Positions 11,673 to 19,259 of a DNA stretch of 19,855 nt are shown here, one piece after another. The stretch is from the NCBI GenBank assembly GCA_016873575.1, contig VGWY01000019.1, positions 1-19,855 on the forward strand. The letters run 5' to 3'. The stretch comes from Nitrospira sp. (GTDB lineage Bacteria > Nitrospirota > Thermodesulfovibrionia > Thermodesulfovibrionales > SM23-35). The notes under the pieces were generated by a model. The model was given only the letters and a program-made list of their open reading frames with translations, ran no database searches and was not told the origin of the DNA. The translations under genes and the position numbers were made by a program. Within the stretch, counting starts at the first letter, position 1, and the number at the start of each line of letters is the position of its first letter.

Positions 11673-14249
11673 CTACTCAAAGCTTATGAATCTTTTTGGG
11701 TCTATCTTCCTTGCCACCTTAGAAGGGATAAATCCTGCTGTTACCGTGGTGAGAAATAGAATGAGTGTTACAAAAGAGAGATACAGAAACGGTATTTTGA
11801 AATGTATTTCCCATCCAAAGGAGATTTTATTGACAACATGGATAAAGATTATGCTCATGAGCGGCCCCATGATTGTACCCAGAAATATCCCTGTGATTCC
11901 TACGATACTGGCTGATAGAGTGAAGGTATGCCCTATCTGTTTCCAGCTTCCACCCAGATACCGGATGATGCTTATCTCCCTCTTTCTTTCAAAGACAAGC
12001 GCTAATAATGTGTTTACAACCCCTATCAATGAAACAATGATTGATATAAGTTCAATAGCATAGGTGATGGCAAAGCTTTTGTTAAAGATATTGATAACCT
12101 TTTCACGGAGTTCCTGGTTATTCATTATTTCGAGTGAGTAGTCTGGTGAAAGCCTTTCTTTCAGTTTATGGATAAATTGCTTAATATCTGTGCCTTTTTG
12201 AGTATAGATGCTTATCTGGGTTGCGTCATCTAATCCCCAGTATTCCCTTAACCATCTCCTGTCAATATATATGAAGCCTGATGTTGTAGAGTAGCTCGAA
12301 AAGATATCGTTTATGGTGAATGTTTCCTCGCCTTTTGGTGTTTTGAGTTTGATGGGGTCTCCTCTCTGCAGTCCATATTTTATGCTCAGATAATCAGAAA
12401 TCCCGACGACTTTACCGTCCTCCATTTCCTTTAACCGTTCTGCTTGCTGAGTATCAAAATATTTTATGTCCGAGTATATCCTCTTCACTGAAATGTCTGC
12501 AAATGCCCCTATGACCTTTTTGTCAAAGAGTTCAAGTTGTAATGTCCTGAATTTAGCTACACTGACTACTTCAGGAAAACTCTTGGCTATGGTATATATT
12601 TCATCTGATAGGGGATAAAAACAATAATTTGATTTGCACGAAAGAGGTTTTATATAAACGTCTGCCGTTATATTGCTCTTAATCCATCCATTCAGGGAAT
12701 TCCGAAAGGAAAATATGAGTGTAAGAAAGGCGATAATTAAGGCACTGCTTATAGCAACACTCATCAGGGCAACAGAAAACCGGTAGATATTTCCTCTCAT
12801 ATCACCTATGGTTATCTTGCCCGTTGCCTTGAATATCTTCTCTGAAGGTTTTTTTATAATCTTCAAAATGACGGAAAGATAAGAAGGTGAGATAAAAGTA
12901 AAGCCTATGATGATAAGAAGAATTCCAACATAAGCGAGAAATGGAAACTCAAAAGGGGTGTAACGGTAGTCAACGTACGACCATACTGCACCTGACACAA
13001 TACAGAGTACTCCTATGGAAGAAAAAACCTTCTGATATCTCTTATATTTATCCTCAAAAGAACCTTCCCTTGTGCTCTCATCCGGACTTATCCGGGAAGA
13101 TTCAAAAGAAGGAATTGCAGAGGCAAGGAGTGATACAAACAGCCCTAATATCAGGGCCCCTAAGGTTTCGCCTTTCGTCATTACATAGTCAGATATCGAT
13201 ATGGTGCTGTACATGGTTGATATGGTCTTTTCAACGGCAAAGACAGAAAAATAGGCAACAATCTGTCCCAAGATGATACCGAGGATCGATCCAATACATC
13301 CAAGAACCATTCCCTGAATGGTAAAGAGCATTATTACTGTTTTTCTGTCAGCTCCGAGACTTCGCAAGACACCGATTTCAGTTCGCCTTTTAACCACTGA
13401 GATAAAAATAGTGTTATACAACAAAAACATCCCAACAAGAATGGAGATGAGGCTTACAAACTGAAGGTTATATCTGAAGGATGCTACCAGGGACTTTTTA
13501 TTTTTAAAAACCTCTTCTTTTTCTTCTATGGTTAGATAAGCCGGGAGGATTTTGCGTATCTCTTCTGCTTTCTTTCCATCTGTTGCAAGATCAATCCTTG
13601 TCAGATAACCGACTTTGTGGAAATACTCCTGATAATTCCCTATATCCATGACCATGGTATTTGCAGGGATCATCTCAGTATCTATTACATCAACGATTTT
13701 CAAACTATATTCTTTGTCATAAACGAATGTTTTGAGCGTATCTCCGTTTTTGAAGGAATACCTGTCAGAAAACTTTTTTGTTATGATGACGCCGTTTTGT
13801 TCTATGTAAAAATTTTCAAAGTCGTATCGTTTATCTAATCCCCCCATCCCCCCTTTACTAAGGGGGGGGGAATTATTTTGAGGCAGGTTTAAAAATCGAA
13901 CGAATTTAACCGTGTAGATGCCGGTTATATCGATCGTTTCTTTTATTTCAGGAATGTAACCGAATGTTTTTAATACAGGAAATGTATTTTCTTCGAGGTT
14001 CCGAACGTCTCTATATACATCTTCATTGAAATCAATACCTGATATATCAACGATTTCATAGTTAGCATAAGGATTTATCCCCTGAATGTCTGCTTCAAAA
14101 GAAGCAACTGCACGATCAGAAGCTACCTTAATCCCTACAAAGAGTCCAATCCCGAGTGCAACCCCGATAATCGATAAGGTAGTCAGAAATTTTTCTTCCC
14201 GTATATTTCTGAATACAACAATCTTTATCAATTTGAGAAATTTCATCAC
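11673..14249 (-). CDS. ABC transporter permease with two FtsX domains (MacB/LolC-like)
   Basis: This 858-residue inner-membrane permease has an N-terminal helix (about 21-42, TTLSIIGVALGIGLFVGIKV) and a periplasmic MacB-type core. The first FtsX domain lies at about 265-395 (VSLISILVGMFLLYNTIFIS, RRTEIGVLRSLGADRKTVI), a second helix-core unit at about 465-700, and the second FtsX domain at about 730-850 (ISIIVSLIGVVNTLLALVFE, KREISIIRYLGGSWKQIG). The E-I-x-x-x-R-x-L-G motif occurs in both halves, so one polypeptide probably supplies both transmembrane halves. Such proteins use ATP hydrolysis for mechanotransmission or lipoprotein/lipid extraction rather than classic transport. The start overlaps the ATPase gene by four bases (ATGA). 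Residues 125-138 are an in-frame palindromic-repeat insert in the periplasmic core. Confidence 0.92.
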   Translation of the reverse strand: MMKFLKLIKIVVFRNIREEKFLTTLSIIGVALGIGLFVGIKVASDRAVASFEADIQGINPYANYEIVDISGIDFNEDVYRDVRNLEENTFPVLKTFGYIPEIKETIDITGIYTVKFVRFLNLPQNNSPPLSKGGMGGLDKRYDFENFYIEQNGVIITKKFSDRYSFKNGDTLKTFVYDKEYSLKIVDVIDTEMIPANTMVMDIGNYQEYFHKVGYLTRIDLATDGKKAEEIRKILPAYLTIEEKEEVFKNKKSLVASFRYNLQFVSLISILVGMFLLYNTIFISVVKRRTEIGVLRSLGADRKTVIMLFTIQGMVLGCIGSILGIILGQIVAYFSVFAVEKTISTMYSTISISDYVMTKGETLGALILGLFVSLLASAIPSFESSRISPDESTREGSFEDKYKRYQKVFSSIGVLCIVSGAVWSYVDYRYTPFEFPFLAYVGILLIIIGFTFISPSYLSVILKIIKKPSEKIFKATGKITIGDMRGNIYRFSVALMSVAISSALIIAFLTLIFSFRNSLNGWIKSNITADVYIKPLSCKSNYCFYPLSDEIYTIAKSFPEVVSVAKFRTLQLELFDKKVIGAFADISVKRIYSDIKYFDTQQAERLKEMEDGKVVGISDYLSIKYGLQRGDPIKLKTPKGEETFTINDIFSSYSTTSGFIYIDRRWLREYWGLDDATQISIYTQKGTDIKQFIHKLKERLSPDYSLEIMNNQELREKVINIFNKSFAITYAIELISIIVSLIGVVNTLLALVFERKREISIIRYLGGSWKQIGHTFTLSASIVGITGIFLGTIMGPLMSIIFIHVVNKISFGWEIHFKIPFLYLSFVTLILFLTTVTAGFIPSKVARKIDPKRFISFE
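13836..13877 (-). repeat. In-frame NPPxSPFxKGG-type repeat insert in the FtsX permease
   Basis: A 42-bp block encodes NNSPPLSKGGMGGL between FLNLPQ and DKRYDFENF. It has the same C-run, tttacta, G-run core as the cobT insert and the copy at 10344-10388, and is a multiple of three, so the frame is kept. Confidence 0.82.
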
Positions 14250-14887
14250 AGGATTACGCCGTCCTTTATTCTTACTCTTTTCTGTGCATATTCTGCTATG
14301 TAACCTTCGTGCGTAACGAGGATAACCGTTTTCCCTGTCTTATCTGTTAGCTCTTTGATGAGATCCATAATAACCCTGCCATTCTCGCTGTCTAAACTTC
14401 CAGTGGGCTCATCTGCAAGGATTATTTCAGGGTCATGGATGAGTGCCCTCGCAATGGCAACACGCTGTTGTTCACCCCCGGAGAGCTGATAAGGATAGGC
14501 ATCCTCCTTACCATTTAGCCCGACACGCTTTATATACTCAAATACCTTTGCTTCATCTTCAATCCCATTCAAAAGCAGGGGCATCTGGATATTTTCAAAG
14601 GCTGTGATGTTTGGCAGGAGGTTAAAAAACTGAAATATGAAACCCACCTTTCCCCTCCGATAAATAGTCAGTTGTTCATCTGTATATGATGATATCTCTT
14701 CACCATCTATGAAAATATTGCCTCTTTCCGGTCTGTCCATTGCCCCGATAAGGTTTAAAAGAGTTGATTTCCCCGAGCCTGAACTCCCCATGATAGAAAT
14801 AAAATCTCCTTTTTCAATTTCAAGGTTTATCCCTTTGAGAACCCTTGTATTACCGTATGATTTTTCAATTTTTTCAAGTCTTACCAT
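14246..14887 (-). CDS. ABC transporter ATPase, LolD/MacB type
   Basis: The 213-residue ATPase powers the overlapping double-FtsX permease. All nucleotide-binding motifs are intact: Walker A GSSGSGKST (34-42), Q-loop FQFFNLLPN (Gln86), signature LSGGEQQR (135-142), Walker B IILADEPTGSLDS (155-167) and the switch histidine in VTHEG (His193). The PNITAFENIQMPL stretch is typical of the LolD/MacB/FtsE subgroup. A GGAG ribosome-binding site lies five bases before the ATG at 14887. Upstream, beyond a 250-bp repeat-filled gap, is a CrtC/AttH lipocalin-like pseudogene. Lipocalin-like AttH proteins are commonly encoded with such transporters, so the three likely formed one system. Confidence 0.93.
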   Translation of the reverse strand: MVRLEKIEKSYGNTRVLKGINLEIEKGDFISIMGSSGSGKSTLLNLIGAMDRPERGNIFIDGEEISSYTDEQLTIYRRGKVGFIFQFFNLLPNITAFENIQMPLLLNGIEDEAKVFEYIKRVGLNGKEDAYPYQLSGGEQQRVAIARALIHDPEIILADEPTGSLDSENGRVIMDLIKELTDKTGKTVILVTHEGYIAEYAQKRVRIKDGVIL

Positions 14888-14926
14888 CTATGCTCCAAAT
14901 TAAAGTTATTCAAAATGTAAACCAAT

Positions 14927-15119
14927 AGGCAGGGCATGGCATTTGAGCGGATTCTTTTGCCGATAGTCATAGTCATGAGGGGACTGTCCCAGATTTACGG
15001 ACAAACGAAGTGGAGTCGTAGAATCGGGACTGTCCCCTGAGTAAAAAGAGGCAAAAGCCTCGGAGTCCGTCCGCCTCAGGCTGGCGTATGAGAATGAGCG
15101 AAAATGTTATGCCCTGCCT
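14927..15119. repeat. Composite palindromic element with GGGACTGTCCC units
   Basis: The outer arms aggcagggcat (14927-14937) and atgccctgcct (15109-15119) are exact reverse complements. Inside are two copies of a near-palindrome, ggggactgtccc (14979-14990) and gggactgtcccc (15026-15037), and a 5-bp hairpin gaggc-aaaa-gcctc (15048-15061). There is no ORF. It fills most of the 250-bp gap between the ATPase and lipocalin-like genes and may separate their transcripts. GGGACTGTCCC-type repeats are common REP-like elements. Confidence 0.65.
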
Positions 15120-15137
15120 GCATGTAATACATTAGCT

Positions 15138-16189
15138 CTAATACCCGGTCATTTCAACATAGGCCCTGCCGTTTACAGTCCCTTCTACCTTGCAGGTGCC
15201 TTCCCAGTAGGAATTCCGTGTTGAGTTCGTTGCCAGAAATTCCTGATCCTGTATGAGAGGGGTAATCTTCAGAATAAGGTTTTCAGATGGAATCATTATT
15301 TCCCACTGTGATGGATATCGTGCCTTGGTCTTCTTTGATTTATAATGTCCTGAGGCAGTGATTGTAAAATCATGTCTTGAGAGATGCCGATAAGACCCAT
15401 TCTGATAGATGAATGTTCCGGATGAATTTGGATCAATAGATCCGTCTTTATTTCTGAGCTTATAGATCATTATTTCCCTGTTATCATCAAGCTGTATCGC
15501 AAACCAGTCCCATCCAGCCTGTCCCTTCCCTAATCCCCTTGACAATATCTCCCTGTCAAACCAGCTCCTGCCTTTTACATGAAAGTTTTTGTGACCAATT
15601 GTTAATCTACCCTCTGTTTCCAGATTTGGGTAAGAAAAGTATATGGATGTATCAGCGGTGATTCCTCTGACTTCCTCGAATATCCGCTTTCCCCGTTGAG
15701 AGCAACAGGTTTAGCCGGTATTAACATTAAATCTATGGCAGTATCTTTATTTGAAGCCGTAATATGCATTTTCTCTGCCTTTCCTTCTAATACGTTCTTT
15801 CCAACCCAGACGTTCAACTGATTGTCTTTTGCACCTGCAAAGTCATATGCTCCTGCATCTGCTCTATCATTGAAGTAAAATGTATTTCCAGCCACATCTG
15901 AAATTGCGAAATGAGATATATAGATATTGTTCACACCAAATTGTGATCTAAAATCCTTTTTATGAACCCCTGCAACAAAAAAGGTAAGCTCGTATCCGAA
16001 TTCTCTACCATTTTCATCAAACAGATGTCCTGTAAAATACCACCACTGTATTCTGAAATCTTTTTTGTAATAAAAATCCTCTGGGAATGTAATGTGATAG
16101 TCAGACGTAACATCAAGATACTCCTGTGCAAAAGCAACGGAAGAGAACAAGAGAAAAATCAAGCATGCCATTTTTGTTTCTTTAAACAT
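15138..16189 (-). pseudogene. CrtC/AttH lipocalin-like exported protein gene, split by a one-base frameshift
   Basis: The 5' part encodes a signal peptide (MACLIFLLFSSVAFAQEYL) followed by the family pattern DYHITFPEDF, QWWYFTGHLFDENGREFGYE and FFVAGVHKKDF. Near 15666 the frame breaks and the first part would end at 15602 after an unrelated tail. In the shifted frame the family sequence continues: ITADTSIYFSYPNLETEGR, then GRSWFDREILSRGLG, WDWFAIQLDDNREIMIY, and the C-terminus YWEGTCKVEGTVNG. Adding one C to attcctct in plus orientation (GAG GGA ATC on the coding strand) would restore one protein of about 350 residues. The start may be ATG 16189 or 16171; an in-frame TTG at 16228 is less likely. 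AttH-like proteins are two-domain periplasmic lipocalins often linked to FtsX-type ABC transporters, as here. A sequencing error is possible. Confidence 0.8.
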
Positions 16190-16330
16190 TTTGATATAAA
16201 ATGCGATTTGAAAGTAAAATCCTTTCAATTATTTTACCGTGGATGGGATTTGTATTCCAATGTGAGTTTGCAAAGTGGAGAATACCTCATAAAACTTGAA
16301 AAATTTCTTCCTTATCAGCGAACATACATT

Positions 16331-17563
16331 ATGGAACTGTTTGGAGAAGAACCTCTCAACCCACCTCTTGCATATCGTATGTGCCCCAGGACCCTTGATG
16401 AATATGTGGGGCAGATGCACATCCTTGGCCCCGGAAAATTATTGCGACGGGCTATAGAAGCAGACAGGATCACATCATTAATCCTGTATGGCCCGCCTGG
16501 GACAGGCAAAACAGCACTTGCACGAATAATCGCTGAAAAGACAAACGCACATTTTGAATGGCTGAATGCCGCTACCATAGGACTCGATGAAATCAGAAAA
16601 GTCATCCATCAGGCTAAAATGAGAAAGGCTAAAGGCATGAAAACTATCGTATTCCTTGATGAGATTCACAGGTTCAATAAGCTGCAGCAAGACGCCCTCC
16701 TGCCCGATGTTGAGGAAGGAAATATAACGCTTATAGCTGCCACGGTAGAAAACCCATTCTTCTATGTAAACTCAGCCCTCCTTTCAAGAAGTCAGGTTTT
16801 TGAATTAAAACCGCTTACAGAAGAAGATATTTTGAAGGTCTTGCACAATGCCCTTCAGGATAAGGAAAGAGGGCTTGGTAATTTCAATATCATTGCAGAT
16901 GATGATTCATTAAAACATATTGCCAAAATGTCTGACGGAGATGTAAGGAAGGCCTTGTCCGCATTGGAAATCGCTGCCATGACAACACCACATGACAACA
17001 GCGGTCAAATAAAGATAACCATTGAGATTGCAGAGGAGTCAATTCAGAAGAAGGTCATAGTTTACGACAAAAAAGGTGACCAGCACTACGATACAATCTC
17101 TGCCTTTATAAAGAGCATGCGTGGCTCAGACCCTGATGCTGCTATCTACTATCTTGCAAAAATGATTTATGCTGGTGAAGACCCACGATTTATTGCAAGG
17201 CGTATTGTCATCTGTGCATCCGAAGATGTGGGGAATGCTGACTCCATGGCGCTTGTTGTTGCCATATCTGCACTGAGGGCTGTAGAGTTCATCGGCATGC
17301 CAGAGGCGAGGATACCCCTTGCACAGGCAACTATTTATGTTGCAAATGCCCCGAAAAGCAATGCCTGCTACAAAGCTATAGAAGCAGCTTTAAAAGATAT
17401 TGCTACTGAAGAGACGATGGAGGTTCCTGACCATTTAAAGGGCAGCAATTATCCGGGGGCTAAGAAATTAGGTCATGGTATTGGTTATAAATATCCCCAT
17501 GATTATGGCGGATATGTGGAGCAGGATTATCTGAAAAAGAAGAAGAAATACTACAAGCCATAA
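16331..17563 (+). CDS. rarA: RarA/MgsA-family replication-associated AAA+ ATPase
   Basis: RarA is a clamp-loader-related AAA+ protein that acts at stalled replication forks as a tetramer with SSB. The 410 residues show Walker A GPPGTGKT (54-61), Walker B VFLDEIHRFN (107-116), the IAATVENPFFYVN sensor region (about 135-147) and the arginine-finger segment LLSRS (Arg153). The C-terminal oligomerisation domain has its hallmark blocks DKKGDQHYDTISAFIKSMRG, ASEDVGNAD, IPLAQATIYVANAPKSNA and VPDHLKG. I chose ATG 16331 because family homology starts there, although no good ribosome-binding site precedes it. The protein ends KKKKKYYKP right after the conserved YPHDYGGYVEQDYL. Family members usually run on about 15-25 residues, so a small C-terminal truncation is likely. 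Confidence 0.93.
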   Translation: MELFGEEPLNPPLAYRMCPRTLDEYVGQMHILGPGKLLRRAIEADRITSLILYGPPGTGKTALARIIAEKTNAHFEWLNAATIGLDEIRKVIHQAKMRKAKGMKTIVFLDEIHRFNKLQQDALLPDVEEGNITLIAATVENPFFYVNSALLSRSQVFELKPLTEEDILKVLHNALQDKERGLGNFNIIADDDSLKHIAKMSDGDVRKALSALEIAAMTTPHDNSGQIKITIEIAEESIQKKVIVYDKKGDQHYDTISAFIKSMRGSDPDAAIYYLAKMIYAGEDPRFIARRIVICASEDVGNADSMALVVAISALRAVEFIGMPEARIPLAQATIYVANAPKSNACYKAIEAALKDIATEETMEVPDHLKGSNYPGAKKLGHGIGYKYPHDYGGYVEQDYLKKKKKYYKP

Positions 17564-17729
17564 TTATGTTCCCAGGGCATTTAATTGAATTGAAAATAGC
17601 GAGGGTTTCATTTTGCAGAATGCCGGGGTTGCCTATTGCAGTAATAACCTTTGGAGCATGTTCGCCAAGGTATTGGCTTAATGCCTTTGGATAACTACTA
17701 TCTTGTTGATCTATCCTGATAAAGTTCAT
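17564..17729 (-). pseudogene. 3'-truncated DprA-like (DNA-processing/Rossmann) gene remnant
   Basis: From ATG 17729 the frame reads MNFIRIDQQDSSYPKALSQY, then LGEHAPKVITAIGNPGIL and LAIFNSIKCPGNII. The YPxxL...LGxxAP...xGN start and the following short-strand CPG segment match the beginning of DprA/Smf-like Rossmann proteins. The match stops at about 17564, exactly at the rarA stop codon; beyond that the frame runs meaninglessly through antisense rarA. The usual 200 or more downstream residues are missing. It has no ribosome-binding site that I can see. It is best read as a remnant left by a deletion that joined it head-on to rarA. Confidence 0.65.
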
Positions 17730-17780
17730 TTTAATAGCTAAAAAAAACCTTATCAAGCCCACTGTTTTTCCCTTTTTGAT

Positions 17781-18203
17781 TTATGTTCTTTTTAAAAATT
17801 CCTGTGGTGTTAATATATTAAGGTCAAAAGGCAATTCTTTTATATCCAAGAGGTCTTTATCGCCTGTCATCAAAAAAGTAGCTTTTGCTTCAAGACAGCA
17901 CTCGAGTACCATATTATCTTTCTCATCACGGCAGAGGTTTACGGATTTGCGCGGTGATACAAGCATTGCGCCGGCTACAAAAGCAGCAATGCCGGTAATT
18001 AATGCTTCTAACTGGTGGCGTGTAATTTTTCCTTCTGCCTCAAGCTCTAATGGGATATTGCGATATTCGGCCAGAAGGTTAGGTGATACATAGATATCTG
18101 CTTCTTCAAAAGCCTTTTTGATGGCCATATCGGGGATGCCACCAAACGCAAAAGCAGAAACAAGAACACCGGTATCAATGACTATTCTATTTCTTTTTTT
18201 CGT
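17781..18203 (-). CDS. PIN-domain toxin (COG1569-like) with apparent ACG start
   Basis: PIN-domain toxins are metal-dependent ribonucleases paired with small antitoxins. The frame from 18203 gives 140 residues: KKRNRIVIDTGVLVSAFAFG at the start, VSPNLLAEY (about 39-47), SVNLCRDEKDNMVLE (about 87-101) and TGDKDLL (about 113-119). These supply the acidic cluster expected of the active site (Asp10, the Glu of LLAEY, the Asp residues of RDEKD, and the Asp of TGDKD). No ATG, GTG or TTG precedes the conserved IDTG strand in this frame. The codon at 18203-18201 is ACG, exactly eight bases after an AGGAG ribosome-binding site, overlapping the antitoxin's end by 17 bases. Starting at the first ATG (18128) would remove the first catalytic aspartate. 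So either ACG is used or the start has been mutated and the toxin silenced. Confidence 0.82.
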   Translation of the reverse strand, partial: TKKRNRIVIDTGVLVSAFAFGGIPDMAIKKAFEEADIYVSPNLLAEYRNIPLELEAEGKITRHQLEALITGIAAFVAGAMLVSPRKSVNLCRDEKDNMVLECCLEAKATFLMTGDKDLLDIKELPFDLNILTPQEFLKRT

Positions 18204-18375
18204 AGGCCTTTCTCCTAACTATTTCTATTGCATTTTCGATATCCTTCATCGTCAATTTTGTATCTTTGAATGCCTCTCTTGCCACTTTGAAAGCAGCATC
18301 AAGCCGTTCTTCAGGAGAAAGAACCGAAAGGATATAATCTTCCGGATTAATCTTTTTTACTGATGTAACTCCCAT
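18187..18375 (-). CDS. Small antitoxin partner of the PIN toxin
   Basis: This 62-residue protein begins MGVTSVKKINPEDYILSVLS and is predicted mostly helical, with EERLDAAFKVAREAF and IENAIEIVRRKAYEKKK. Its size, position and C-terminal charged helix match the small proteins that precede COG1569-type PIN toxins; the C-terminal IExAxxxVRRKxY pattern probably wraps the toxin. GAGGAGGTG stands eight bases before the ATG at 18375, which favours it over the GTG at 18384. The stop codon lies within the overlap with the PIN gene, and the end of the gene includes an A7 run (18193-18199). Confidence 0.75.
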   Translation of the reverse strand: MGVTSVKKINPEDYILSVLSPEERLDAAFKVAREAFKDTKLTMKDIENAIEIVRRKAYEKKK

Positions 18376-18415
18376 ATAAAACACCTCCTCTACTGTTTTG
18401 TCTTTATTCTAAATT

Positions 18416-18429
18416 AAAACATATGTTTT
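18416..18429. promoter_or_regulatory. Perfect palindrome upstream of the PIN toxin-antitoxin pair
   Basis: aaaacatatgtttt is a perfect 14-bp palindrome about 40 bp upstream of the antitoxin ATG. An AT-rich TTTAATTTAGAATAAAG stretch downstream of it, on the minus strand, contains a TAGAAT box that could serve as a -10. Antitoxins usually autoregulate through such operators; this is inference. The remaining intergenic sequence (18385-18515) shows nothing else. Confidence 0.35.
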
Positions 18430-18515
18430 TTCTAATCTTCCTTCTCACTCTCCTGCCCCATGCGGCATTTGATGTCGTGTTAGTGTTTTTTCGTGATGTC
18501 CCATTAAAATCTCTT

Positions 18516-19238
18516 TCAATTAGCCCATCCAAATTCCTCTAATACAAGTTGCTGATATGCTATGAGGTCATGCTGTAACAATTCGTCTAAAGGAGTTAGA
18601 GAAAGAAAAACGGAAAGCTGATTATAAAGCAACTTTAAGACATTATCTGATAATCTGAATGGTTTATTGTTCACATTTTTCAATGGCTGCATATCGCCCT
18701 TGTGAATCGGCTGAATAAGCTCAAAGCGCGCAGCACTTTCATGAAAGATGCCTTGTGAAGAAGGACTGAGATAAAACAAATTCGGAAAAATAAAAGCTTG
18801 TATTTTTACTATATATTCTTGTGTATGCCTGTCTTTAAAGGTAAAAACAGGTAGGCAGAGTACCATTTGTTCCTTAATGCCACTTTTAAAACTCATATTG
18901 TAAAGCCAATCTACATCGCAGCATGTCAACACAATAACCGGCCTTTTCTTTCCCTGCAAAATAAAAAGCCTGTCATCAGATTTCAGATTGAGAAATTTAA
19001 GGGGCATCTCTTGTAATGGGTTGTTAGGGTCGTAATTCGAAATTGCAAATGTTGTGTTTTCTTCTCTTTCGGGATTATAGCTTTCTAATTGTAGAACTTT
19101 TGGAGGTGTTAATGGATATTTAATAGGGGCAGAGTATAGTTGCCCTGTTTTGAAGGACATGCGCTCTTTTATTTCAAGCTCTTCATAAACATCGAATCCG
19201 GCTATATCACTGATCCAATCGATCCCTTTCCTGTTCAT
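18516..19238 (-). CDS. Unrecognised 240-residue protein, candidate effector/toxin paired with the Panacea-domain gene
   Basis: I do not recognise a family with certainty. The N-terminal third (MNRKGIDWISDIAGFDVYEE) is soluble and mixed. The centre contains FILQGKKRPVIVLTCCDVDW (about 92-111), a pattern loosely like the KxxRPVVVV strand of PemK/MazF-fold toxins, followed by MVLCLPVFTFKDRHTQEYIV and aromatic-rich FIFPNLFYLSPSSQGIFHES. The C-terminal part (LSDNVLKLLYNQLSVFLSLT) looks helical. There is no signal peptide or membrane segment. It starts 21 bp after the stop of the Panacea-domain gene, same strand, with a GAGAGG tract upstream, so the two are almost certainly co-transcribed. Panacea proteins neutralise diverse toxins encoded beside them, so a toxin role is inferred from position. 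Confidence 0.7.
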   Translation of the reverse strand: MNRKGIDWISDIAGFDVYEELEIKERMSFKTGQLYSAPIKYPLTPPKVLQLESYNPEREENTTFAISNYDPNNPLQEMPLKFLNLKSDDRLFILQGKKRPVIVLTCCDVDWLYNMSFKSGIKEQMVLCLPVFTFKDRHTQEYIVKIQAFIFPNLFYLSPSSQGIFHESAARFELIQPIHKGDMQPLKNVNNKPFRLSDNVLKLLYNQLSVFLSLTPLDELLQHDLIAYQQLVLEEFGWAN

Positions 19239-19259
19239 TCAGAAAATCATATCCTCTCT

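Noticed and set aside
15138..15545. Separate small gene starting MSRGLGKGQ
   Set aside because: Family homology continues upstream of its first ATG in the same frame; it is the 3' half of a frameshifted lipocalin-like gene.
15962..16330. Long N-terminal extension of the RarA frame
   Set aside because: Family homology begins at the ATG at 16331; the upstream part is antisense to the start of the lipocalin-like gene.
18187..18203. Programmed -1 frameshift at the A7 run joining antitoxin and PIN toxin
   Set aside because: The PIN frame is +1 relative to the antitoxin, and the -1 frame meets a stop within a few codons. A well-placed ribosome-binding site with an ACG start is simpler.
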